44,508 nucleotides of DNA, taken from contig CALGND010000021.1 of NCBI GenBank assembly GCA_937958675.1, forward strand, positions 1 to 44,508. The letters are read 5' to 3'. The notes below the pieces were generated by a model. It made no database searches. It had not been told where the DNA came from and saw only the letters and a program-made list of their open reading frames with translations. Shown piece after piece: positions 1 through 8,812 of the stretch. Position 1 is the stretch's first letter. The number at the start of each line of letters is the position of its first letter. Made by a program: the position numbers and the translations under genes. Source of the DNA: an uncultured Granulosicoccaceae bacterium. Its GTDB lineage: Bacteria; Pseudomonadota; Gammaproteobacteria; Granulosicoccales; Granulosicoccaceae.

Positions 1-271
<271 letters not shown>

Positions 272-302
272 AATTACTTATTCTGGAGATTCCAGAAGCA
301 TG

Positions 303-329
303 AAAGCCGCTAGGTATGCGGCTTTTTTT
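303..329 (+). terminator. Intrinsic terminator of the tRNA/repeat transcript
   Basis: An 8-bp stem (AAAGCCGC at 303-310 with GCGGCTTT at 318-325) with a 7-nt loop runs into a seven-T tract. It lies 31 nt after the last tRNA tail copy and is the only terminator after the tRNA, so the array is expected to be co-transcribed with it. Confidence 0.85.
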
Positions 330-396
330 GTGTCTTTAGGAGAGTGCCGGAGGCTATCGACCGCTATTAGTCGACAACCTCCATGGGGTTGTGCTT

Positions 397-2754
397 TTAG
401 AACTCGTCCCACATTTCATCTGAACCTGAAGCCCGTTTTACCGGAGCAGGCTGCAGTTCGGGAGAGTTTGCTGCCTCACCATAGTCAGGTGCGTTGTTTG
501 CCTTAGGCGATTGCCTTAAAGGTGTCACGTTGCTTGAAGAGGTAAGCGCCGCACTACAATCTAGATTGATTAGCGATCTTAGGTATTCCTCAGCAGCTTC
601 AGCGTCTCTTTTGACGCCGTCTGCGGAGAAGTAGCTGATATATCCGCTCAATTGCTCTGCCTCGCAACTCATTTTTTTGCTCGTGGTGGCGGCTTCCTGA
701 ACCATCGCGGCATTTTGTTGAGTTACGCTGTCCATATGCACCAATGCATGGTTTATCTGCTCGATACCAACAGCTTGTTCATCAGTCGCGATAGAAATTT
801 GGCCAACAAGATCAGTTAACTCTGAAACCGAATCCACAATTAATCTTAGCTCCTGGCCGGATTCGGTGACTAATTGCGTGCCGTCCTTAACTTTAGTAAC
901 ACTGTCTTCGATCAAATCCTTAATCTCTCTAGCAGCCGACGCACTTCGGCCAGCCAACTGCCTTACTTCACTGGCAACAACAGCGAAACCGCGACCTTGC
1001 TCTCCAGCGCGTGCAGCCTCTACAGCAGCATTCAGTGCGAGCAAGTTTGTTTGAAAAGCGATTTCATCGATGACGCTGATGATGTCTGCTATTTTCTCAC
1101 TTGCGGCACTAATATCCTCCATTGCCGTGATCGCGTTTGAAGAGACATCGCCGCTACTTAGTGCGCGAGATTGAGTACTTTTCGCCAGTTTGTCCGCAGC
1201 CTTTGCGTTCTCAGCATTCTGTTTGACTGTGCTGGTTAGTTCTTCGGTGCTGGAGCCTGTTTCTTCCAGATTTGCAGCCTGTTGGTCGGTACGGTCGCTT
1301 AGCCCGACATTTGCATCGGATAGCTCTCTTGCGCCTGCGTTCACACTGCCAGCAATGGACACGGCGTCATGCAAAATAGATCGAAGTAAGCCACGCATTT
1401 TGACTAACTCGCCGTAAGCGCCTTTTGAATTTTCATCTCCTGGAGCGTCCGCAAGGTTACCTTGGCCAATTTCTGTTGCAATGCGCATCATATCCCTCGG
1501 ATCTCCACCCAACTGACGGTAAAAAAACTGTCCAAGCAAAATCGAGCATAGCGTAACAAGGATTATCGATATACCCGCCACCCACAATTCGGTGTTTCTC
1601 AAGGCGGAGACCGCAGCTAAAGCTTCGTCGTTTTTCATACGCGAAACAATTGCCCAATCCAGGCCCTCAACCTCAAGCGGCGCGTATGCATATAAATAGT
1701 TGCCTTCACCATCAGATTCGGTGGCTACGCCTTCCTCGCCTTCGAATGCCTTTGACACAGCGTTGGCGTTAAGTGATGTTCTTAGTATAGTGGGTTCTTC
1801 ATTCAGTCGAGATTGTGAACGCAGCAAATTGTCTCTGCCGACTAGCAATGATTCGCCGGATTCGCCAAGACCATCACTTAGTGTCATTATATTGCTTAGG
1901 GTGTCAACGGAAATTTGAAAGGCCATAACACCAATCAGCTTTTCATCATCAAATATCGGAGATGCTACAAAAGCTGCGGCGGCTCCGTATGAAGGTAAGT
2001 AGTTACCGAAATCGGAAATAACATATTCGTTAGGGCGCATTGTCATTGCCTCACGGACCACTTCCGCCAAACCAGTGTCGCTATAAGGGCCAGTAAAGAC
2101 GCTGGTTCCAAAGTCTACCTCTTTGTAAACCGAGTAAACGATGTCGCCTCTCTCGGGCTCAACTAGAAATATATCGTAGTAAGAAAATAGATCGAGAAAT
2201 TCGTTAAATGACTCATGAAATATTGAATGAGTGTTGCTATAGGCGTTAGAGGTATCCAATGTCACCAGCCTGTCTTTACTGCCTACCGGGTTAGCGTTGT
2301 TTGCTAGAAAATAGTGTTGAGCGGCAATGCCGGCATCTGACTGAGGCAGTATGTCTTGTGCATCTGTTGTAGTGTCACCATTGCCTTCGAGGGTAGGGAT
2401 AAAGTTGCCTTCATAGTAGCGCCCTAGTTTTTTTCTAATACTATCAATATCTTCGCCGCCTTGTTTTGTCGAGCCGGAAAAGTCGAGCGGAAGTATAGAG
2501 AACGAACTTGAAAAGCTCTTCATTGCGTTGACGGAGGCAGTGTCATTACTTAAAGCAATGACTTGGTTTTTGATGGTTTCGAAGTAATTGCTTACAAACG
2601 AATTTCTTATCGATACGTCTGCCTGCAGCCGATTGAACGTAGTTTGTTCGAACGAGTCGCCGGCTTGTTCGGATATGATGATACTGGCGACTCCCATTGG
2701 GATAAGCCCAGCAGCAATCATGCTTATTATTAGCAATTGTCTCATTTTAAACAT
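397..2754 (-). CDS. Methyl-accepting chemotaxis protein with periplasmic sensor domain
   Basis: A 785-residue transmembrane chemoreceptor that would relay ligand binding outside the cell to a CheA/CheW array. TM1 is at about residues 7-27, followed by a large periplasmic Cache-like region (about 30-385), TM2 at 391-413 and a HAMP segment to about 465. The cytoplasmic helical hairpin has the highly conserved tip at about 563-595 (EIAFQTNLLALNAAVEAA, then RAGEQGRGFAVVA). The protein ends in MWDEF, matching the aromatic-x-x-aromatic pentapeptide that tethers CheR to E. coli Tar and Tsr (NWETF). It is transcribed away from the chemotaxis operon starting at 3015. An alternative ATG lies three codons in (2745). 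The ligand cannot be predicted. Nothing appears truncated. Confidence 0.95.
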   Translation of the reverse strand: MFKMRQLLIISMIAAGLIPMGVASIIISEQAGDSFEQTTFNRLQADVSIRNSFVSNYFETIKNQVIALSNDTASVNAMKSFSSSFSILPLDFSGSTKQGGEDIDSIRKKLGRYYEGNFIPTLEGNGDTTTDAQDILPQSDAGIAAQHYFLANNANPVGSKDRLVTLDTSNAYSNTHSIFHESFNEFLDLFSYYDIFLVEPERGDIVYSVYKEVDFGTSVFTGPYSDTGLAEVVREAMTMRPNEYVISDFGNYLPSYGAAAAFVASPIFDDEKLIGVMAFQISVDTLSNIMTLSDGLGESGESLLVGRDNLLRSQSRLNEEPTILRTSLNANAVSKAFEGEEGVATESDGEGNYLYAYAPLEVEGLDWAIVSRMKNDEALAAVSALRNTELWVAGISIILVTLCSILLGQFFYRQLGGDPRDMMRIATEIGQGNLADAPGDENSKGAYGELVKMRGLLRSILHDAVSIAGSVNAGARELSDANVGLSDRTDQQAANLEETGSSTEELTSTVKQNAENAKAADKLAKSTQSRALSSGDVSSNAITAMEDISAASEKIADIISVIDEIAFQTNLLALNAAVEAARAGEQGRGFAVVASEVRQLAGRSASAAREIKDLIEDSVTKVKDGTQLVTESGQELRLIVDSVSELTDLVGQISIATDEQAVGIEQINHALVHMDSVTQQNAAMVQEAATTSKKMSCEAEQLSGYISYFSADGVKRDAEAAEEYLRSLINLDCSAALTSSSNVTPLRQSPKANNAPDYGEAANSPELQPAPVKRASGSDEMWDEF

Positions 2755-2958
2755 ATGATTTTCTATTCACCTATGACTAATTTTACTAACGGAGTTTTAG
2801 TCCATATCGTCACGTTCGTTTTTAAATTGACAGGAGTAGGTTATATCGCAGGCGTAACCATCGTTCTTGGATGGGGTGCTCTTAATGTTAAGTTTATTAC
2901 TAGGAGTGGATCACCTAAGTAACCGTTATGTCCTACTGGAGTTGTTCACAATAGAGCT

Positions 2959-2986
2959 TTGTGGTCGATATCTCGCTTAGTACAAT
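2959..2986 (+). promoter_or_regulatory. Candidate sigma-70 promoter for the chemotaxis operon
   Basis: TTGTGG (2959-2964) and TACAAT (2981-2986) are separated by 16 nt, placing a start about 22 nt before the cheY ATG, which has a GGAGAG ribosome-binding site. The -35 match is only moderate. A flagellar sigma-28 promoter elsewhere in 2755-2950 cannot be excluded. Confidence 0.35.
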
Positions 2987-3014
2987 CCGTTGATTTTGTT
3001 ATTGGAGAGAATAG

Positions 3015-3374
3015 ATGAGAGTGATGATCGTGGATGACAGCACTTCGATGAGGTTGATCGTCAAGAGAACACTAAAACGAGTGGGCTATGACATGGAGTT
3101 TATGGAAGCTGATGACGGCTCAGTGGCATACGACAAAATAGGTGAATACAACCCGGAGCTTGTGCTTTGTGATTGGAATATGCCAATTATGAATGGTATT
3201 GATTTCCTAAAAGCAATTAGAGAGGAAGGTAACACCGTCAAATTTGGATTCGTTACTACTGAATCCACAGCTGAGATGCGTGCTGCAGCTAAAGAGGCTG
3301 GGGCTCAATTTTTAATCGCGAAGCCTTTTACAGAAGAATCTTTTGAAAAAGCCCTTCGACCAGTAATAGGTTGA
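3015..3374 (+). CDS. CheY-type single-domain response regulator
   Basis: A 119-residue receiver domain with no output domain. The acidic pair follows strand 1 (IVDDS, D7-D8), the phospho-acceptor is D53 in LCDWNMP, the switch Thr is at 81-82, and the conserved Lys is K103 in AKPF. These are the full CheY active-site residues, so it should take phosphate from CheA and bind the flagellar switch or another target. It is the first gene of the operon, 3 nt before the CheX-like gene and with cheA next, so the CheY role is strongly supported. A strong GGAGAG site lies upstream of the ATG. Motor-binding as opposed to phosphate-sink function cannot be told from sequence. Confidence 0.92.
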   Translation: MRVMIVDDSTSMRLIVKRTLKRVGYDMEFMEADDGSVAYDKIGEYNPELVLCDWNMPIMNGIDFLKAIREEGNTVKFGFVTTESTAEMRAAAKEAGAQFLIAKPFTEESFEKALRPVIG

Positions 3375-3377
3375 GAC

Positions 3378-3833
3378 ATGTCATATATAAAACCAGAAGT
3401 ACCAAAATTACTACAGATGTTGGAAATGGTTGCTGGCGCATCTGCAAACGCGAAGGTTGCGGATGGGCTCGATGAGGCAAACATTAGTCATACGGCTGTA
3501 TATGTGGGTGAAGGCGATGAAGCTGTTGCAACTTGCACATGCGATATGGGCGCGGCTGCCGCCCTTGGTTGCTCACTTTCTTTAATACCTCCTGCGGGGG
3601 CTGAGGACATGGTTAGTAGCGGTAAGTTGTCTGACAACGCCGCTGATAATCTTTATGAAGTGATGAACATTTTCTCAAGTCTTATGATGGATGATAAGTC
3701 ATCACATCTGAAATTGGTATCTGTCAAAGACGGGGCAGATGATGCTATCACTGGAAAGACAGTAGAGAATGTTAGCTTTTTACTTAATCTCGGCGCGTAT
3801 GGTGAAGGTACGATTTCTTTTAACGCCGTGTAA
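3378..3833 (+). CDS. CheX/CheC-like protein, possible CheY-P phosphatase
   Basis: A 151-residue soluble protein, about the length of CheX. I do not recognise it by overall sequence. Residues 90-97 (D-x3-E94-x2-N97) match the core of the phosphatase motif of the CheC/CheX/FliY family, where the Glu and Asn act on the aspartyl phosphate of CheY. It is the second gene of the operon, 3 nt after cheY and before cheA, where a CheY regulator is plausible. The family's downstream proline is not at the usual spacing and only one ExxN copy is present, as in CheX rather than CheC. The assignment is inference from one motif, length and context. An unrelated scaffold is possible. Confidence 0.5.
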   Translation: MSYIKPEVPKLLQMLEMVAGASANAKVADGLDEANISHTAVYVGEGDEAVATCTCDMGAAAALGCSLSLIPPAGAEDMVSSGKLSDNAADNLYEVMNIFSSLMMDDKSSHLKLVSVKDGADDAITGKTVENVSFLLNLGAYGEGTISFNAV

Positions 3834-3875
3834 TAGCAAAATTGTTTTCGCTACAGTTATCGATGCTTAAATAAT

Positions 3876-5963
3876 ATGGATGAAGAACTAGAAGAATTCA
3901 GAGCGATTTTCCTTGACGAATGTCTGGAGAATATTGAGTTGCTGGAAAGTGGCTTAATGCGCATGGGTGAAGGCGATAGCGACTTAGACACGGTAAACGA
4001 AGTCTTTCGCGCTGCTCACTCCATCAAGGGTGGTGCTTCTACATTTGGGTTCAACCCAATGGCTGAGCTTACCCATCATATGGAGACACTACTCGATGAA
4101 ATGCGTGCCGAGCGCAGGCCCGTCGTGGAAGAAGATGTAGATCTGCTCTTAAACGCATTGGATTTACTGCAGACTATTCTCACTGCTGGCGGTGACGATG
4201 ATTCTGACCATCCAGATCGAGCTAGTGTGCAGGTGAAGTTGGAAAAATCAGTTGCTAACACTGGTGATATTAGCAATGACTCTGACGCAGCTGCAACGAA
4301 AGATGTGAATACCGAGGTCATCGACGATGCGCCAACAGCTATTAGTAAGCTGCTTATTCAATTTCTGCCAAAGCCGGAATTTTATAAACGAGGGAACGAT
4401 CCACTTTTATTGATCCGTGAAATAGCTAGAATATCCAGTGTTGAATCTCTGCGTGTTTCCTCACGCTGTAGTGATTGGGCAGCTTTCGATCCGAGCGAAA
4501 GTTTTCTCGAGTGGGTCATTCAAGTATCAAATGTTGAAAAAGCGGATATTCTAGAAATATTCGAATGGGTGGATACAGATTGCGATCTAAGTGTCGAAGA
4601 AATCCCAACAGAAGCACTCCCAATAGACAAAGCACAAGCACCACTTAATGTTGAGGTGTCGGGGCTAGAGGCCGATAAGTCGAAGGACGTTAACGCGAAA
4701 GACGCTAACACGAAAGAAAGTACTCCGGTCACGGCTCAGCCAACTCAGAATGATTCATCAAAAGCTGCAAAGAAGCCAGCTAAGCCTAATCAAGAAACAA
4801 GCTCTATACGAATCGCAACTGACAAGATAGATCATTTGATTAATTTGGTTGGTGAGCTAGTCATTACTCAATCAATGCTAAGCAGAGTAAGTGACAGCAT
4901 TGATGATATCGATCGCGATTCCCTTAGGGAGCGTGTCACTGATCTTGAGCACAACACAAGAGATTTACAAGAAAGCGTCATGCAAGTCCGCATGTTACCA
5001 ATCTCATCCGCTTTCAGTCGTCTGCCTCGCTTAGTGCGTGACTTGTCGAAGAAACTTGACAAAAAAGTTGATCTACAACTAGAAGGAGAAACTACTGAAT
5101 TAGACAAGACAGTTCTTGAGCGAATGATAGACCCGCTAGTTCACTTAGTACGCAACGGTTTAGATCACGGTCTGGAGACCACTGAAGAACGCATAGCAGC
5201 CGGAAAATCCGAAGTCGGAATTCTAAAACTTTCAGCTCGCCAAGCAAGTGGAAGCGTTGTAATTGAAATTAAAGATGATGGCAAGGGAATTAATCCTGAA
5301 AGAATTCTTACACTGGCTCGAGAACGGGGGATCGTCGGCGAAGACGAAGAGCTTAGTCTTGAGCAGATTAATCAATTGATATTTGCTCCAGGATTTTCAA
5401 CAGCTGAAGAAGTTAGCGATGTATCGGGGCGCGGTGTGGGGATGGATGTTGTTAGGCGAAATATCGTCGACCTTGGAGGGCGTGTCACTGTGCACTCCGA
5501 ATTGGGGAAAGGTACGTTGATAGAAATTAAACTACCACTTTCGCTTGCAATATTGGACGGTCAGTTAGTGAGTGTAGCGGGCGAAACATACGTGATACCC
5601 ATCCTCAGCATTATCGAAACGCTTGAACTGACTAAAACAGAGCATTCTACTGTGCCAGAGAGGGGCGAAATATGTCAATTTCGCGGAGAATATTTAAGCA
5701 TGATTCGAATGGCTAGTTATTTTAACCATTCAGGCGAAAAGTCAGAAAATTTGGTGGTTGTTGTTGATACACATGGAAAGCGAGTAGGTTTAGTTGTTGA
5801 TCAAGTCATCGGGCAGCAACAAGTCGTCATAAAACCATTGGATAAAAACTACAAAAATGTTTCAGGGCTAGCGGGCGCAACAATAATGAGTGATGGCTCG
5901 GTAGCGCTAATTATGGATCCAACCAGTATTTATGAAAGTTCATATGTGGCTGAAGCCGCCTGA
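3876..5963 (+). CDS. cheA: Chemotaxis histidine kinase CheA
   Basis: A 695-residue CheA. The N-terminal HPt domain has the phosphorylated H48 in AAHSIKGGASTFGF. A middle domain at about residues 155-245 has the look of the P2-like segment of non-enteric CheAs. A Ser/Thr/Lys-rich linker follows, then dimerisation helices from about 310, the ATPase domain with N-box HLVRNGLDHG and G-boxes DDGKGIN and GRGVGMD, and a C-terminal CheW-like P5 domain. It autophosphorylates in response to receptor state and passes phosphate to CheY and CheB, both encoded in this operon. cheW starts 15 nt downstream. All catalytic boxes are intact. Confidence 0.97.
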   Translation: MDEELEEFRAIFLDECLENIELLESGLMRMGEGDSDLDTVNEVFRAAHSIKGGASTFGFNPMAELTHHMETLLDEMRAERRPVVEEDVDLLLNALDLLQTILTAGGDDDSDHPDRASVQVKLEKSVANTGDISNDSDAAATKDVNTEVIDDAPTAISKLLIQFLPKPEFYKRGNDPLLLIREIARISSVESLRVSSRCSDWAAFDPSESFLEWVIQVSNVEKADILEIFEWVDTDCDLSVEEIPTEALPIDKAQAPLNVEVSGLEADKSKDVNAKDANTKESTPVTAQPTQNDSSKAAKKPAKPNQETSSIRIATDKIDHLINLVGELVITQSMLSRVSDSIDDIDRDSLRERVTDLEHNTRDLQESVMQVRMLPISSAFSRLPRLVRDLSKKLDKKVDLQLEGETTELDKTVLERMIDPLVHLVRNGLDHGLETTEERIAAGKSEVGILKLSARQASGSVVIEIKDDGKGINPERILTLARERGIVGEDEELSLEQINQLIFAPGFSTAEEVSDVSGRGVGMDVVRRNIVDLGGRVTVHSELGKGTLIEIKLPLSLAILDGQLVSVAGETYVIPILSIIETLELTKTEHSTVPERGEICQFRGEYLSMIRMASYFNHSGEKSENLVVVVDTHGKRVGLVVDQVIGQQQVVIKPLDKNYKNVSGLAGATIMSDGSVALIMDPTSIYESSYVAEAA

Positions 5964-5978
5964 CACGAGTAGAAAAGA

Positions 5979-6470
5979 ATGCAAGTACAATTAAGTGATA
6001 ATGATGGCATGACTGATATGTCAGATCAGTTTCTTACCTTTATTTTGGGTGACGAAGAATACGGCATAGAGATTCTTAAAGTACAGGAAATCAAAAGTTG
6101 GGGGCCGTGTACCCCAATTCCAAACGCTCCGGAGCATGTTTTAGGTGTTATCAATCTTCGCGGAGCGATTGTGCCTATTGTGGATTTACGCTGCCGTTTT
6201 GGTATGGATCCCAAGGAATACACAACCACGACAGCCATTATTATTGTCCGTACTGAACATGATGGGCAGCACCGTATTGTTGGGCTTGTAGTGGATAAAG
6301 TTTCTGAAGTTTATCACTTGGGAGCCGACTCAATTCAACCCATTGAGGAGGGCGCTAATGGCCAAGACAAGGGGTACATAAGAGGATACGGGCAAATAGA
6401 AAACAAGCTCGTCGTCTTAATTAACCTTGCCCCCATTCTGTCGACATCACTGGACGCTGGAGCGCGCTAA
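5979..6470 (+). CDS. cheW: Chemotaxis coupling protein CheW
   Basis: A 163-residue protein made of a single CheW domain. The opening QFLTFILGDEEYGIEILKVQ, the GVINLRGAIVPIVDLR core and the C-terminal strand are typical. It bridges receptor tips and the P5 domain of CheA. It ends on the TAA whose last base begins the next ATG (1-nt overlap with the STAS gene), indicating translational coupling. A second Met about a dozen codons in (MTDMSDQF) could be the true start; most CheWs begin shortly before the QFLTF strand. Confidence 0.96.
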   Translation: MQVQLSDNDGMTDMSDQFLTFILGDEEYGIEILKVQEIKSWGPCTPIPNAPEHVLGVINLRGAIVPIVDLRCRFGMDPKEYTTTTAIIIVRTEHDGQHRIVGLVVDKVSEVYHLGADSIQPIEEGANGQDKGYIRGYGQIENKLVVLINLAPILSTSLDAGAR

Positions 6471-6760
6471 TGAGTGAAAGTAATGAAGCAGACTCGGTAA
6501 TACCGCTCCCTGAAGAATTTGTACTTTCTTCACTTTCTGAATTGAAAGCAGCTATTGATGGCTTTATTGAGAATAAGCCAACGTTATCCTTAGACGGCTC
6601 GAAAGTCGACCGTGTAGATGGAGCGGCATTGCAGTTTCTTTGGCAGTGCCATTCTTTTTGTGCAGCGAAAGAATTACCTTTTGAATTTAGAAACCCCAGT
6701 GAAACTATTTGTGAAGCGCTTGCTGACCTGGGAATGCAGAAATTACTACCTGACAACTAA
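6470..6760 (+). CDS. STAS-domain protein within the chemotaxis operon
   Basis: A 96-residue protein with the STAS/anti-sigma-factor-antagonist pattern. The LSLDGSKVDRVDGAALQFLWQC strand-loop-helix (about 38-60) is the region where phosphorylated Ser/Thr or Asp sits in SpoIIAA-like proteins. Here D49 and G50 occupy the position usually held by Ser/Thr, so regulation by serine phosphorylation is doubtful. It overlaps cheW by 1 nt and precedes cheR, so it is probably made with the signalling proteins. It may act as a small binding module in the complex; no partner kinase or phosphatase is nearby. The role is inferred from fold and position only. Confidence 0.75.
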   Translation: MSESNEADSVIPLPEEFVLSSLSELKAAIDGFIENKPTLSLDGSKVDRVDGAALQFLWQCHSFCAAKELPFEFRNPSETICEALADLGMQKLLPDN

Positions 6761-6804
6761 GCAATCGCGTATCTCTAGTTGAACGTAACGCCTAAATAAT
6801 ATAA

Positions 6805-7641
6805 ATGCAAAGCTCTCTTAGATCAGTAGACAACTCCTTAGGCGCAATGACGGACGCCGAGTTTGTGGACTTTCAACGCCTTGTTAAGGAGATGACGGGT
6901 ATTAGTCTTTCCGATAGGAAGCGTGCCATGCTGACTAATAGATTGGCTAAGAGGATGGCCTTTCTTAACCTAAATAATTACCAAGATTACCTGTATTTTA
7001 TTAAAGCTGAAGGGCATAGCGAGAGAAATGAGTTCATCAACGCTGTTACCACTAATTTAACGTATTTTTATCGTGAACCGCATCATTTCGAATACTTCGG
7101 CCAACACGTGCTACCGATTTTATCGAAACAAAATATCAGAAATAAGCCAATTCGTGTTTGGTCTGCGGGCTGTAGTTATGGACAAGAACCTTATTCACTT
7201 GCAATTGAAGTGTGTAATAGTGAAATAGAATCAGAAGTACGTATTTTATGTACAGATATAGACTCTAAAACAATTAGTTCGGTAAAAAAAGGCGCATACC
7301 CTGAAAAATATATGCGAGGTTTATCTGACGAGCTGATAAAAAAGTGGTTTGTCCAGAAAACAGATGGTACATGGCAAGCAGCTCCAAGGTTACGTCAATT
7401 GCTAATCGGCAAGCGATTAAACTTATTCGATAAACCTTGGCCAATTAAGCCTGCAGTTGACGTCATTATGTGTCGAAATACATTGATTTACTTTACCGAA
7501 CCAGATCAAGCAGCAGTGATTCGTGGTTTCGCGGAACATCAAGAGCCAGGCGCATACCTTTTTCTTGGACATTCTGAAAACATTAAAGAAGTAGAGAAAT
7601 TTTATAAGCGCGTAGGCAACACCATATTCGAACGAATTTAA
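6805..7641 (+). CDS. cheR: Chemoreceptor glutamate methyltransferase CheR
   Basis: A 278-residue CheR. It has an N-terminal helical domain (about 15-75), then a SAM-dependent methyltransferase domain with motif I VWSAGCSYGQEPYSLA, an acidic strand end LCTDIDS and the conserved CRNTLIYF segment. It methylates receptor glutamates using S-adenosylmethionine and works against CheB, encoded 8 nt downstream. The receptor at 397-2754 carries a C-terminal pentapeptide of the kind CheR docks to, linking the two functionally. Length and motifs are normal. Confidence 0.96.
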   Translation: MQSSLRSVDNSLGAMTDAEFVDFQRLVKEMTGISLSDRKRAMLTNRLAKRMAFLNLNNYQDYLYFIKAEGHSERNEFINAVTTNLTYFYREPHHFEYFGQHVLPILSKQNIRNKPIRVWSAGCSYGQEPYSLAIEVCNSEIESEVRILCTDIDSKTISSVKKGAYPEKYMRGLSDELIKKWFVQKTDGTWQAAPRLRQLLIGKRLNLFDKPWPIKPAVDVIMCRNTLIYFTEPDQAAVIRGFAEHQEPGAYLFLGHSENIKEVEKFYKRVGNTIFERI

Positions 7642-7649
7642 TTTATATT

Positions 7650-8732
7650 ATGACAAATACACATCCATGTCGCGTACTGATCGTTGACGATTCTCTGTCA
7701 ATGTGTAAATTTCTTGAAAAAGTACTTTCAAGTGATCCTGAGGTAGAGGTGGTTGGATATGCTCTCGACGCCTACGAAGCTCGAGACAAGATTAAAGTGT
7801 ATAAACCTGATGTGTTAACGCTAGATATTGAAATGCCTAAAATGGATGGGCTAACATTTTTACGTAATCTTATGCGCCTTCATCCCATGCCTGTAGTCAT
7901 GATCTCATCATTGACCGCTGCCGGTGCCGCAGTTACATTCGATGCATTGAACGAAGGCGCGGTTGACTTTATGGTCAAACGTCATCCTGGTAGTAAAGAT
8001 GATCTCAGTGATTATGCTCAGGGAATCATTGCTCGAGTGAAAAATGCTGCTACTGCAAAAAGTACGTTCAACCGTATAACAAAACGAGTTGTAGCATTAC
8101 CTGATTTATCCGATGTACGTACAAAGTTCAAAGGTGGGGTCAAGTTGACACCTGAGATTAGTCGCATTATTGCGATTGGTTCTTCTACGGGTGGGCCTGA
8201 TGCACTACGACACCTTCTTGAAGGTCTTGACGTATCTTCATGTGCTCTGATGTTTGCTCAGCATATGCCGAAGAATTTCATGGCACCTTTCGCTGAGCGC
8301 TTAAACACCTGGTCTGAATTCGATATAAAACTAGCGACACCATTCGAAACTATTCAGGCTGGCTGTGGTTACGTCGCCCCTGGCGATCAGCATTTGGAAC
8401 TCGTTAAACAAGGTCAGGAGTTTTGTTGCAAACTAACCGTTACAGAGAAAGTCGAAGGACACAGACCTTCGGTTGACGTGCTGTACAATAGCGTTGCGAA
8501 GTACGCTGCCAATCGATCCGTTGGTGTCCTTCTTACTGGCATGGGAGAAGATGGCGCAAGAGGGCTCACTACTCTACGGGAGACAGGTGCATTGACGATC
8601 GTTCAAGACGAAAAAAGCAGTGCCGTTTGGGGAATGCCCGGCAAAGCTGTGAAGCTTGGCGGTGCTGATGCTACCCTCGGTTTGCAACAGATTTCAGCTG
8701 CCCTTAATACAGTCATTGCCGAAGCAGCGTGA
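7650..8732 (+). CDS. cheB: Protein-glutamate methylesterase/glutaminase CheB
   Basis: A 360-residue two-domain protein. The N-terminal receiver has DD at 13-14, phospho-acceptor D59 in LTLDIEMPKMDG and the conserved Lys near 109. The C-terminal methylesterase has the Ser-His-Asp triad: S178 in GSSTGGP, H204 in AQHMPKNF and D300 in GMGEDGA. Phosphorylation by CheA activates receptor demethylation and deamidation, giving adaptation. It is the last canonical chemotaxis gene of the operon. No cheD or cheZ is seen in the window. Confidence 0.96.
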   Translation: MTNTHPCRVLIVDDSLSMCKFLEKVLSSDPEVEVVGYALDAYEARDKIKVYKPDVLTLDIEMPKMDGLTFLRNLMRLHPMPVVMISSLTAAGAAVTFDALNEGAVDFMVKRHPGSKDDLSDYAQGIIARVKNAATAKSTFNRITKRVVALPDLSDVRTKFKGGVKLTPEISRIIAIGSSTGGPDALRHLLEGLDVSSCALMFAQHMPKNFMAPFAERLNTWSEFDIKLATPFETIQAGCGYVAPGDQHLELVKQGQEFCCKLTVTEKVEGHRPSVDVLYNSVAKYAANRSVGVLLTGMGEDGARGLTTLRETGALTIVQDEKSSAVWGMPGKAVKLGGADATLGLQQISAALNTVIAEAA

Positions 8733-8812
8733 TATCGTGTTAATAACTGTGTCGGTCGATTGAAAATACGGGTTTTGACTATATGGTGGTTGTGTATCCA
8801 TTGGAGAAACAA

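Noticed and set aside
2737-2922. Possible small plus-strand gene between the receptor and cheY
   Set aside because: It overlaps the receptor start and promoter region, has no ribosome-binding site and no recognisable features.
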